Shown here: piece by piece, positions 12,846-21,166 of the stretch
Position numbering within the stretch: position 1 is the first letter of the stretch
How the letters are laid out: every line of letters starts with the position of its first letter
Assembly (NCBI GenBank): GCA_017454585.1
Contig: JAFTCU010000093.1
Coordinates: 1 to 23,670, forward strand
Direction of reading: 5' to 3'
Origin: Thermoguttaceae bacterium
GTDB taxonomy: Bacteria > Planctomycetota > Planctomycetia > Pirellulales > Thermoguttaceae
Length of the DNA: 23,670 nucleotides
The notes under the pieces: model-generated
Databases searched by the model: none
What the model saw: the letters and a program-made list of their open reading frames with translations, nothing else
Told to the model about the DNA's origin: nothing
Made by a program: the position numbers and the translations under genes

Positions 12846-15122
12846 ATGCTAAAACTCAACTGTTCCCACCTGTTGGCCCTCCTTTTCGCGGTGATTCTGA
12901 CCGGCTCACTGTATGCCGAAATCGATAACGCGAAGAAACAAGAGATCATTGACGCCACCTCGGACGCCGTCCTGATCGAAGCGATCCAGGCCCCTGGCGA
13001 CGACACGGACGCGATTTTCATGAAAATGCTCGCCTGCAAACGTCTGGCTGTTCTCGGAACCGCCAAAGCAGTGCCGGCTCTCGAAAAGATGCTTCCGAAC
13101 GAAAAACTCAACCACGCGGCCCGGTACGCCCTCGAGGAAATGCCTTGCCCGGAAGCTGCCCAGGCGCTTCTGCGCGGCGTGAAGAATCTCGACGGTAAAG
13201 TCTGCGTCGGGTGCATTCAGTCCGTCGGGTTTGTGAAACCAGCTGAGGCGGTCGCTGTGCTGAAAGAAAAGTACGCCGGCTGCAAGTGCCCGAAGACACG
13301 CAAAGCGATTTACGCCGCGATGGGAATGATCGCTTCCGACGAGGCGATCGTGTTCCTGCTGGACCGTATGGCCAAACCTGCTGAGGAAGACGTTCACGTC
13401 CAGATGGGACTGGGTGATGCGATCCTGGATGCGGCGGAAAATCTCGAAAAGGCCGGCGAATACGCGAAAGCCGAAGCAATTTATGACGCCTGTGTGAACC
13501 CGTCTTTCCCGGTTTTCCTCCAGAAAGCCGCTTCTTACCACGCGATCCTCGTCAGGAAAAATCATGCTGGCGAACTTCTTGTGAGCAAAATGTTCTCGCC
13601 GAAGGAATGCTGCTTCACCGGCGGCTTGAAGACCATCCGTGAGTTCAGCGCAGCGGACGGAGAAACCATCACGAAGGCTGTACTCGCGATTCTCGACAAA
13701 CTTCCGGCTGACCGTCAGTCGCTCGTTCTCATGGCGCTCGCGGATCGTAAAGACGCTCCCAGTCAGAAACTGGTTTTCCCGGTTCTTCTCGCGAAAGTCG
13801 CCAATCCGGAAACTCAGCTTGCTGCCGTGCGAGGCCTGATCAAGCTCGGAGGGCTGGACGCTGTGAAAACCTTTGACGCCGTTGCCGCTCAGGCTGAAAA
13901 TGCAGACGCGGAAACTGTGAAATATGGTATTTTGATGTTCGCCGCTCTGCCGGAAGGTCCTGTGGACGCGAAACTCCTGCAGATTCTGAAAACGACCGAC
14001 TTTAAGGAAGTGAAGCCTGAACTGGCTGTTGCGTTCTTCAAGGTGCTTGAGCTGCGCCGTATCGTCGCTGCCGGGCCGGACATTGTGCGTGTTGCGAATA
14101 CGGAGGGTCTGGACGGTTCTGTCCGTGACGCTGCTCTTTATGCTTTGGCGGACATTGTGACGCTTGAAAGCCTGAATCTGCTTGTGGACGCGCTGTCGAA
14201 TGAGAAGGATGACCAGAAAGCGAGCTGGATCCTTCGTTCCGCCTGCACCCGTCTGCCGCGGGAAGAGTGCGCCACTCAGGTTTCCAAACTCTTCTTTGAA
14301 TCCAAATCAACGGAAGAACAGCTGAAAATGCTGACCCTCCTGAAGCAGATCGGCGGTCCGGGCGCTTTGACTACGGTGGTTAAGGCATGCTGGAACGAAG
14401 GCACGATGGACGCCGCGACGCAGGTCCTTGGCTCGTGGAACTCGCCGGACGATGCGGAAGCGGTCGCCGCCGCCAGTCTGAAACTGGCCAAAGAAGCGCC
14501 GGAACATTACGCGATTCGTGGGATCCGCAGTTACATTCGTATCCCGCGTCAGTTCGACCTTCCGAGTGCGAAAAAGTTTGAAATGTGCAAAATCGCTTTC
14601 GAGACGGCCAAACGTGACAGCGAAAAGAAGTTGATTTTCGAGGTCTTCAAGCGCATGATCGAAGTGGAGAGTGCGAAAGAAGCGATGAGCTACGCTGAAA
14701 ACCCGGCATTCCGTGAAGACGCCTGCGCCGCGTGCGTTGCGATTGCGCAGAAGTTCCAGGGCCAGTCGAGCGCCTTGGTCGCGCTTCTGAAGAAAGCTCA
14801 GGAAATAACCCAGAACGAGCAGTTGAAGAAAGACGCGCAGAACGTGATCGACCGTCTGGAAGCAATGGCGAAGGCCTGCCCGCTGGAAATCATCTCGGCC
14901 CGTTATGGCGCTGAGAATACGTGGAAGGACGTGACGGGAATTGTGACGGGGCACTTCAATGGGAAAGCCGGATTGGGGATTTCAGCCGGAAACACCCTTT
15001 TCGGTGATGTGTATCCGGGCCACGTGAAAACGACTGAAATCGTTGTGAAGTTCCGTGATTCTGGTGAGACCAGAACGATCATTTTCAAGGAAAATGCTCC
15101 GATCGTTCTGCCGATCAAATAA
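12846..15122 (+). CDS. Exported HEAT-repeat protein with a DUF3395-like C-terminal domain
   Basis: ATG 12846 is chosen over 12810 because GGAG (12835-12838) precedes it with good spacing and it starts a signal peptide (LLALLFAVILTG, cleavage after SLYA). The 758-aa product consists mainly of helical HEAT-like repeats from about residue 30 to 660: repeated pairs such as AVPALEKMLPNEKLNHAARY and LAAVRGLIKLGGLDAV, with the recurring xAxxAL pattern. The last 80 or so residues (IISARYGAENTWKDVT, LFGDVYPGHVKTTEIVVKF) resemble a DUF3395-like beta domain, seen in other planctomycete repeat proteins. A periplasmic protein-interaction or scaffold role is inferred; there are no catalytic motifs. It has its own promoter and a strong terminator and is thus monocistronic. 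Unusually many Cys lie in residues 97-158. Confidence 0.85.
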   Translation: MLKLNCSHLLALLFAVILTGSLYAEIDNAKKQEIIDATSDAVLIEAIQAPGDDTDAIFMKMLACKRLAVLGTAKAVPALEKMLPNEKLNHAARYALEEMPCPEAAQALLRGVKNLDGKVCVGCIQSVGFVKPAEAVAVLKEKYAGCKCPKTRKAIYAAMGMIASDEAIVFLLDRMAKPAEEDVHVQMGLGDAILDAAENLEKAGEYAKAEAIYDACVNPSFPVFLQKAASYHAILVRKNHAGELLVSKMFSPKECCFTGGLKTIREFSAADGETITKAVLAILDKLPADRQSLVLMALADRKDAPSQKLVFPVLLAKVANPETQLAAVRGLIKLGGLDAVKTFDAVAAQAENADAETVKYGILMFAALPEGPVDAKLLQILKTTDFKEVKPELAVAFFKVLELRRIVAAGPDIVRVANTEGLDGSVRDAALYALADIVTLESLNLLVDALSNEKDDQKASWILRSACTRLPREECATQVSKLFFESKSTEEQLKMLTLLKQIGGPGALTTVVKACWNEGTMDAATQVLGSWNSPDDAEAVAAASLKLAKEAPEHYAIRGIRSYIRIPRQFDLPSAKKFEMCKIAFETAKRDSEKKLIFEVFKRMIEVESAKEAMSYAENPAFREDACAACVAIAQKFQGQSSALVALLKKAQEITQNEQLKKDAQNVIDRLEAMAKACPLEIISARYGAENTWKDVTGIVTGHFNGKAGLGISAGNTLFGDVYPGHVKTTEIVVKFRDSGETRTIIFKENAPIVLPIK

Positions 15123-15156
15123 TCGTCACGAAATGACGGTTTAGCCGAAGACCAAG

Positions 15157-15227
15157 AGGTTTTTGCGGAGGAAATCAGGAGAAAGTTTTGAAGGTTTTTC
15201 CTGAGCCTCCTCAAAAACCTTTTTTTG
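15157..15227 (+). terminator. Long intrinsic terminator after the HEAT-repeat gene
   Basis: AGGTTTTTG (15157-15165) pairs with CAAAAACCT (15212-15220); inside it GGAGG and TCAGGA pair with TCCTGA and CCTCC, giving a long imperfect stem followed by seven T. The A-run in the other arm could let it work on both strands. Confidence 0.75.
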
Positions 15228-15261
15228 TTTCATTCCTGTAAACATTTTTCTCCCAAGATTT

Positions 15262-16425
15262 ATGAAGCTCCTTTGCCTGATTCTTCTGCTTGCGCTTTTT
15301 TCTGGCTGCAAATCGTCTGAAGGACCGGTTTTTGCCGAGGTTGAGGGGAATTCCATGCTTCCGGAGCTTCACGGACGAGCGATTTATGAAACGTGTCCGA
15401 AATGTGGGTTTCACGGTCTTCGGTGCCCGACCGGAACATCCGTCTGCCCGAATTGCGGCTGGCTGACTCTCGAAAAAGAACGCGAAACTCTTCCGTATGA
15501 GGTTAGGCCCGCCGACCGTTTACGAGTCGTTCCCCAGGAAAAATACGCTCACGATGATCTGGTCGTGGTCGTTCCCAGTTCTGAAATTGGCCCGGTGGTG
15601 AAGCGGGTCGTGGGCGTTCCCGGCGATCGACTGGAAGTTCGCGACGGGGTTCTTTTTCGGAACGGAAAACGTGTGGTCCACACTCTTGAGACCTGGCTCA
15701 AAACACGGATTTTGGTCTTTAACGACGATTTCCGGCCCGAAGGTCGAAGCCGCTGGAAGGTTTCTGAACCACAAACAGATCAGCCGAGAGCAGGTTGGGA
15801 ACTGGAAAGCGGCGGGGATGCGCTGACATACGAGCACGAAACCGCCCGATTTACGTCCGACGGCTGCCGCTTTGTTCCCAGCCCGATTACAAGCCAGCGG
15901 GCGGAAAACGGAACCTTGTTTCCCGCTTCTGCGATCCGGTTTCCGAAGGAATTCATGCTGGAATTTGAAGCGGAATTTGGGACAGACGAGAACGAAGGGT
16001 GTATTTGCGTGACGTTTCCAACGTTTCGTCTCACGTGGAAAGGGAATCGCAGCAAAGGACGAAAGACGAGATTCATCTTTTCGACGCTCGACGGTTTACC
16101 GCGTCTCTGGATCAATGGGAGGCCTGTTCCGTCAGCAGAAATGGAGGCGGAAAAGGGCGATTTTGGAACGATTCAAGTCCGTAATTTAGCCGGTGAAATG
16201 GTTGCGCTGCGTCACCTTGTGCTCTGGCGAGGAGAAATCTGGGAAGATTTTTCCGCAAATTACCACAATTTTACGAAAAAAGAGAAAAATTTAGTTGCAT
16301 TTGACTGTGGGTCGGAGTATTATATAATCGGAAATAATTTATTCGTGAGTGAGGACAGTAGAGTCTGGGGAGGTATTTCCCCGCGTCAAATCCTGGGAAG
16401 AGCCACTTTAATTAATAATGAATAA
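15262..16425 (+). CDS. Signal peptidase I-like (S26) lipoprotein with zinc ribbon
   Basis: The 387-aa product starts with a lipoprotein-type signal (MKLLCLILLLALFSGC, Cys16 after LFSG). S26 peptidase motifs follow: box B GNSMLP with Ser31, box D KRVVGVPGD with Lys114 as general base, and a box E-like DSRVWGGISPRQILGRA at 365-381. Between Ser31 and Lys114 lies a CPKC...CPNC zinc ribbon (C45, C48, C62, C65). Between boxes D and E is an insertion of about 200 residues resembling a LamG-like or keto-disaccharide-hydrolase-like beta sandwich (FMLEFEAEFG, FTLxG-type strands, LWINGRPV). The expected activity is cleavage of signal peptides or other substrates at the outer face of a membrane. Anchoring by lipid instead of a membrane helix is unusual. 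ATG 15262 is 35 bp after the preceding terminator; the GT2-like gene overlaps the end by 8 nt. Confidence 0.82.
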   Translation: MKLLCLILLLALFSGCKSSEGPVFAEVEGNSMLPELHGRAIYETCPKCGFHGLRCPTGTSVCPNCGWLTLEKERETLPYEVRPADRLRVVPQEKYAHDDLVVVVPSSEIGPVVKRVVGVPGDRLEVRDGVLFRNGKRVVHTLETWLKTRILVFNDDFRPEGRSRWKVSEPQTDQPRAGWELESGGDALTYEHETARFTSDGCRFVPSPITSQRAENGTLFPASAIRFPKEFMLEFEAEFGTDENEGCICVTFPTFRLTWKGNRSKGRKTRFIFSTLDGLPRLWINGRPVPSAEMEAEKGDFGTIQVRNLAGEMVALRHLVLWRGEIWEDFSANYHNFTKKEKNLVAFDCGSEYYIIGNNLFVSEDSRVWGGISPRQILGRATLINNE

Positions 16426-17113
16426 TTTAGCCGTAATTATTCCGTATCATTCCACGCCTGCCGAATTGGAAAGTTCGCTTCTTTCCCTGTTGGAAAATCG
16501 TCCGGAGAATTGCGAGATTTGTGTCGTATTAAATCAGCCATACGAAAATATTTACGAATTAAGTGACGATGAAGTCCATTTTCTGAATGTTCCGAAGGAA
16601 ATGTCGGCGGAGAACAACGCGATTTTAGCCTGTATGCGACTGGGGCTGGCAGCCTGTGACTCGACGTACGTCTATATGATGCCCGCTGGCGTTCAGTTTC
16701 AGTCGGAATGGCTCGGAGCCTTGGAATTTCTGGATCAGAACGAGGAATTGAAGGCTTTTTTTCTCGACGCAGATCTGACGCAGGGAGGTTTTTTCAGAAA
16801 GGCTTTTCTGGAATCCTTTCTTCAGAGTTCAGAGATTTCCGATCTCATCGCGGACACGGATACAGAATGCTTTACGAATTTGGTGACGCTCATGCAGGAT
16901 GCGGAACTCCCTTGCGGTTTGTTGGAAATTGAGATCACCGACGAAAATACAGAAGACGAACCGGAGCTGGAAAATCCGAGCCTTGAGCGGGAAACCGAGC
17001 CGGAAACGGAAATTCCGCTCAAACCCGAACTGCCGCAAAAGCCATTTGTGAGGAGTAAAACGGGTCTGTGGACTCACTTTTGTGAGTTGATTCGGCGTTT
17101 TTTTAAATCGTGA
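16418..17113 (+). CDS. Glycosyltransferase family 2-like protein
   Basis: ATG 16418 overlaps the signal-peptidase-like stop by 8 nt (ATGAATAA), indicating coupled translation. The N-terminal part has the GT-A nucleotide-binding pattern: LAVIIPYHSTPAELESSLLSLLENRP, then CEICVVLNQP and YVYMMPAGVQFQSEWLGAL, the last at the position where a DxD metal motif would be. No DxD is seen there (MPAG instead), but DAD is present later in FFLDADLTQGG. At 231 aa it is shorter than most GT2 enzymes. The tail (about 172-210) is an acidic Glu/Pro-rich linker ending in a basic amphipathic helix (LIRRFFKS) that might attach to the membrane. Catalytic activity is therefore doubtful; it could be a degenerate or accessory GT fold. 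Its substrate is unknown. Confidence 0.65.
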   Translation: MNNLAVIIPYHSTPAELESSLLSLLENRPENCEICVVLNQPYENIYELSDDEVHFLNVPKEMSAENNAILACMRLGLAACDSTYVYMMPAGVQFQSEWLGALEFLDQNEELKAFFLDADLTQGGFFRKAFLESFLQSSEISDLIADTDTECFTNLVTLMQDAELPCGLLEIEITDENTEDEPELENPSLERETEPETEIPLKPELPQKPFVRSKTGLWTHFCELIRRFFKS

Positions 17114-17173
17114 AAACGCTGATTGCGTTGAATTTTAAGAAGTTCTTCATTTCTTTTTCCCGAGAATAATTTC

Positions 17174-20100
17174 ATGGCCGTTCCTCAAGAAATCCAGCGT
17201 CTTTTTCTGGCCCTTCGCCGTAAGATCCGGTTTTACCTCGCCGCGGAAGGTGTAGGGCTTTGGACGTTTCACCTCGGATTGATCTTTTGGTTTTCACTTC
17301 TGGCGGACCGTTTTTTTGAACCATCTCCGCTTGTGCGTGGAATTTTTTCGGGGGTCGCGATCTTTTTTCTGCTTTGGGATTTCTGGCGGGTCGTTCTGAA
17401 ACCGGTCATGAAACCGATCAATGACCACGGTCTGGCTGTCCTTCTGGAAAAACGTTTTCCCGAGTTTGACGATGCGCTGCTGACGCTTGTGGAACCTGAA
17501 CGTGTGGAGGATTCTTCGCTTCGTGACGAATTCCTCACCCGAACGCAGTCGGAGTTGGCGGACCGTTTGGCTCAGTTCCGTTTTCGCCCGCTTTTCCGTT
17601 TCAAGCCTTTGATCCTTGGGCTTCTCGGGGCGGTTCTTGCCGCGGCCTCAGTCGGTGGTTTTGTGATCGGCGCACCTGAACTCTTCCACGTGTGGACCGA
17701 GCGCTTCATCGCTTTTTCGGAAACGCCCTGGCCACGGCTCGTGCAGATGGAACTCCCGGAATCCTTTAGTTCCGGAACGCTTAAAGTCGCTTGCGGCTCG
17801 GACGTTCAAATCCGTGTCCGCGCCGGTATTTCCCAGACGGCGGTAGAGTCTGGCCGGCACTTGAATGATGTCCTTCGAACCGTTTATTTCTCGTACAAAA
17901 CCGAGGACGGAATTCGGGATCGGGTCGCGATGGAGCGTGAAAACGAATCATTCACGGAAAACGGCGAATGGGCCGATTTCACGTACACTTTCCGAGGTGT
18001 TTTGAAGTCTTTTGACTTTGATTTGACTGGAGGCGACGCTTCCGTCCGCGGTCTGCATGTGGAGGTAGTGGATTCTCCGACCGCGGCCCTATCGCTGCGT
18101 TTTGAGTTTCCCGCATACACCGCTCTGACTCCCCAAACGCTCAAACCCGGGGCGGTTCAGGCCGTTCCCGCCGGGACCAAAATCACGGTTTTCGGTGAGG
18201 CCAACAAACCCCTGACCGGTGTGGAAGTGGACCAGTCCCGGTCAGTTGGGGAAAACGCCGGGGCTGAACGTGCTCTAAAGGCTCAAATCCAGAAATCAGG
18301 CCGTGGCTTTACGGTTCCACTGGGGATTTTTGAAAATGATTTGACCCTTCTGTTTACACTTCATGACTCAGATGGGATCGTTTCGCCCGCCCCGATCAAA
18401 CTCACCCTGACGGTTGAGGAGGATTCCGTCCCACAGCTCGAAGTTACTCCGTGGGGAATTGGGGACTGTATCACGTCAAACGCGAGGATCCCAATGAAGG
18501 GCCGAATCAAAGACGATTTTGGGCTAAAAAACGTCTCGTTCGTTTGGCAGACAGAACGTCCTGAACCCCAAACCAGTGAGGATCCCAACGACGAAAATCA
18601 AGGGACCAGAGAGGGACCGAAAGGCTTTCGCCGCCTGGCTGAATGGTCGGATGTACAGACCGCTCCCCCGCTGGAGTTTGAACTGAACGGGTCGCTCGAA
18701 ACCTCTGCGCTGGACCTGGTGGAACTGGGCCTTAAAGAGAAAGACCACTTCCAGATTTTCATGGCGGCAGAAGACCGAAATGATCGTGAGCCTGCGGGTC
18801 GCCGTGTCGGGCGTTCACAGCCGGTCACGCTCGAAGTTGTTTCGCCGGATCAGCTCCGCTGGAATCTGGAAGGCCGCGAGGCGGTTCTGGGTCAGCTCTT
18901 TGACGCGGCTCTGGGAGAAGTCAAGGATTCCCGTGAAACCCTTGGAACGCTCACGTTTGACGTGCCGGAAAATCCTCCTGTACAGGCTCCTGAAAATACC
19001 GAAAAAGACAGCGAAGAATCGCTGCAGGAGCTTCAAAGCTACAGGACCGAGCGTGTGATCCAGAATAACCGAAAGAACTCGCACGAGTTTTACGGAATCG
19101 CGGAGAGCATCGAAAATATTTGCCTCCAAATGGTGAACAATCGAATCGACTCGCCGGCCTGGCTGGAGCGTTTGAATGCCGGGATCCGCGAGCCGCTCGT
19201 CTCGCTTCATACGAAACAGATCCCCGAGCTGGAAACGACGCTGACGGCTTTACGCGAGGCTATCGACGCGAACGATTTGTCTGCCGCGAAGACACTGCAC
19301 GCCAAAGCCTCGGTTCAGATGGACGCGATTCTGTTACTTCTGGCCGCTGTCCGCGAGAAGATCCTGAAAATGCAGGACTTCAGCGAAATGGTCGAACTCA
19401 TGCGCACGGTAGTCCGTCAGGAAGAGGAGCTTCAGCTCGAAATTGCGAAGCAGAACCGTTCCGCACTGGCGGATTTGGCCGGCGATGACGCTGATGCTGA
19501 TGTCGACGATGAAGAAGATGTTCCAAAACAGGAAGCCGAACCGGTTGAAGACACCGGGAAAGCGCCAACGGCCGATCGTCTTGTGGAACGTCAGGAGGAA
19601 GTTCTTCGCACGTTCAACCTCTGGGACGAGAAGATCCCGCAAATGCTCGAAATGCTTCGGAACGATCCGGTCCATGCGAACCTTCTGAAAGACGCCCGGC
19701 AGATGAGTGACGAAATGCGAGTTCGCAGCCGTCTTGAGGAAATCGATCGGCAGCTCGCGGAGAAAGAACATTCCAAAGCGGCCGATGGAACGAAAAAGCT
19801 GATCCCCGACCTGAAGAAGATCCTCGCAAAACTCGAGACAGAAGACCGAAGCCAGCGTCTCCAGTCCGAAACGGAACGCCTGCGCGCGCACCTGAAGGAA
19901 CTGAACGAGCGTATCCGTGAGCAGCAATCTCTTGAAGGCCGAACACGCCGTGCCCGGGACGTTCGGGAAATCGCCAAAGATCAGGATTCCGCAGCCCAAA
20001 AAACGGGGGAACTTGCCCGCAAGATTTCCGACGAAGAACAGGCAAATCAATCCGAAAACCAATCGGGTGAAAACAATCAGCCGTCGGAGGGAGACCAGGC

Positions 20101-20914
20101 TGAGAATTCTGAATCCCAGGAGTCCAAACAGGGTGAAAAGCCCCTTTCCGAGTCTCTGCGTGAGGCTCAAAAGCGTATGGACGCGGCTCGGGAAAAGCTG
20201 GAGCAGACCGACCGATCTGGTGCGCAGGATGAACAGAAAAAGGCCCTTGAAGAACTGGAACAGGCAAAGGCCGAGCTGGAAGAAATTCTGCGTCAAATGC
20301 GTGAGGAGGAAATGAAGCGGTCGCTTGCCCAGATCGAGACGCAGCTCAAGACGATGATCCAGCTCCAGCGGGGAATTCAGGACGATACGAAACGCCTCGA
20401 TGGGATCCCGCAGGAGAAGCGCACGGTCGAATTTACCGATGAGGCCGCGCGTCTTTCCCGGCGTGAAAGGGAACTGGAGCTCAAGGCCGAAACACTTCTG
20501 ACGATGCTTCGGGAGGATGGCCGGGCGCGGATGATGGTCGAGCTGCTCACCCAGACCGCCCAGGACATGAATCGTGTGATGGACTTCCTCGCCAAAGGCC
20601 GCGCCGATTCCGTCACGATCGATCTGGAAACCGACATCATTCAGGCCCTTGAAGAAATGCTCGCCGCAGTCGAGGAGACCGAGCGGAAACTTGAGGAAGA
20701 CCAGGATTCTCCCGATGGAAATATGGACGGCTCGGGAGGGGATATGGATCAGGCCCTGATCGACAAAATCGCCGAGCTGAAGATGATCCGCTCTGCCGAG
20801 GTCCGAATCTGGAAGCGGACGCAAAACACTCCCGCATCGGAAGTCGAAATCCTCCGCGGCCTCTCCACCCAGCAGGAAAAACTGCGCAAGATCGTACACG
20901 AGATGGCTAAATAG
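17174..20914 (+). CDS. DUF4175-like large membrane/coiled-coil protein
   Basis: This 1246-aa protein has two N-terminal membrane helices (about 27-46 and 52-72), a cytoplasmic-type segment, and a third helix (about 145-167). A long beta-rich middle region follows (about 190-580, with repeated PxxLxxxV strand patterns and a TPWPRLVQMELPESF element) and a charged helical C-terminal half. The latter includes a Gln/Glu/Ser low-complexity linker (about 955-1000) and heptad-rich coiled coils to the end. The layout matches the DUF4175 type seen in planctomycetes and proteobacteria, whose function is unsettled; these genes often sit near MoxR/DUF58/vWA genes. Here the DUF58 gene is about 11 kb away on the other strand. 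The gene starts 60 bp after the GT2-like stop with no good Shine-Dalgarno site. The reading frame is intact. Confidence 0.8.
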   Translation: MAVPQEIQRLFLALRRKIRFYLAAEGVGLWTFHLGLIFWFSLLADRFFEPSPLVRGIFSGVAIFFLLWDFWRVVLKPVMKPINDHGLAVLLEKRFPEFDDALLTLVEPERVEDSSLRDEFLTRTQSELADRLAQFRFRPLFRFKPLILGLLGAVLAAASVGGFVIGAPELFHVWTERFIAFSETPWPRLVQMELPESFSSGTLKVACGSDVQIRVRAGISQTAVESGRHLNDVLRTVYFSYKTEDGIRDRVAMERENESFTENGEWADFTYTFRGVLKSFDFDLTGGDASVRGLHVEVVDSPTAALSLRFEFPAYTALTPQTLKPGAVQAVPAGTKITVFGEANKPLTGVEVDQSRSVGENAGAERALKAQIQKSGRGFTVPLGIFENDLTLLFTLHDSDGIVSPAPIKLTLTVEEDSVPQLEVTPWGIGDCITSNARIPMKGRIKDDFGLKNVSFVWQTERPEPQTSEDPNDENQGTREGPKGFRRLAEWSDVQTAPPLEFELNGSLETSALDLVELGLKEKDHFQIFMAAEDRNDREPAGRRVGRSQPVTLEVVSPDQLRWNLEGREAVLGQLFDAALGEVKDSRETLGTLTFDVPENPPVQAPENTEKDSEESLQELQSYRTERVIQNNRKNSHEFYGIAESIENICLQMVNNRIDSPAWLERLNAGIREPLVSLHTKQIPELETTLTALREAIDANDLSAAKTLHAKASVQMDAILLLLAAVREKILKMQDFSEMVELMRTVVRQEEELQLEIAKQNRSALADLAGDDADADVDDEEDVPKQEAEPVEDTGKAPTADRLVERQEEVLRTFNLWDEKIPQMLEMLRNDPVHANLLKDARQMSDEMRVRSRLEEIDRQLAEKEHSKAADGTKKLIPDLKKILAKLETEDRSQRLQSETERLRAHLKELNERIREQQSLEGRTRRARDVREIAKDQDSAAQKTGELARKISDEEQANQSENQSGENNQPSEGDQAENSESQESKQGEKPLSESLREAQKRMDAAREKLEQTDRSGAQDEQKKALEELEQAKAELEEILRQMREEEMKRSLAQIETQLKTMIQLQRGIQDDTKRLDGIPQEKRTVEFTDEAARLSRRERELELKAETLLTMLREDGRARMMVELLTQTAQDMNRVMDFLAKGRADSVTIDLETDIIQALEEMLAAVEETERKLEEDQDSPDGNMDGSGGDMDQALIDKIAELKMIRSAEVRIWKRTQNTPASEVEILRGLSTQQEKLRKIVHEMAK

Positions 20915-21022
20915 GATAGATTGTGAAGAGGGAAAACCTCCTTGTGCCACTTCAACTTTAAGGAAGTTTCCAAAACCTCAATCCCTTTTCCAGAATGATA
21001 GCGCCGCCTGTTCAAACCTCAT

Positions 21023-21114
21023 TTTAAACACGGATTTTCACGCATCAAAAGGATTTTCGATCCCGTAAAACAAAATCTTTTGATCCTTCTGAATCTGTGA
21101 AAACCGTGTTTAAA
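21023..21114. repeat. Long imperfect palindrome between convergent genes
   Basis: Three paired blocks form one hairpin: TTTAAACACGG (21023-21033) with CCGTGTTTAAA (21104-21114), TTTTCAC (21035-21041) with GTGAAAA (21097-21103), and ATCAAAAGGATTTT (21044-21057) with AAAATCTTTTGAT (21072-21084), with small bulges and a 14-nt loop. Palindromes of this style (CACGG...TTTCAC) are dispersed in PVC-group genomes. Here it may be a mobile palindromic repeat and may also act as a bidirectional terminator, since convergent genes end on both sides. The rest of 20915-21166 holds no gene that I can see. Confidence 0.7.
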
Positions 21115-21166
21115 GCAAAGGTTAAACTGAAACGGACTTGGTGTCTGGAATGGAAGTTTTTGAACT

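Noticed and set aside
19334..20950. 538-aa minus-strand ORF opposite the DUF4175-like gene
   Set aside because: It is the antisense of Glu/Lys/Gln-rich coiled-coil codons, giving a Phe/Leu-rich nonsense protein; the plus strand has clear domain structure.
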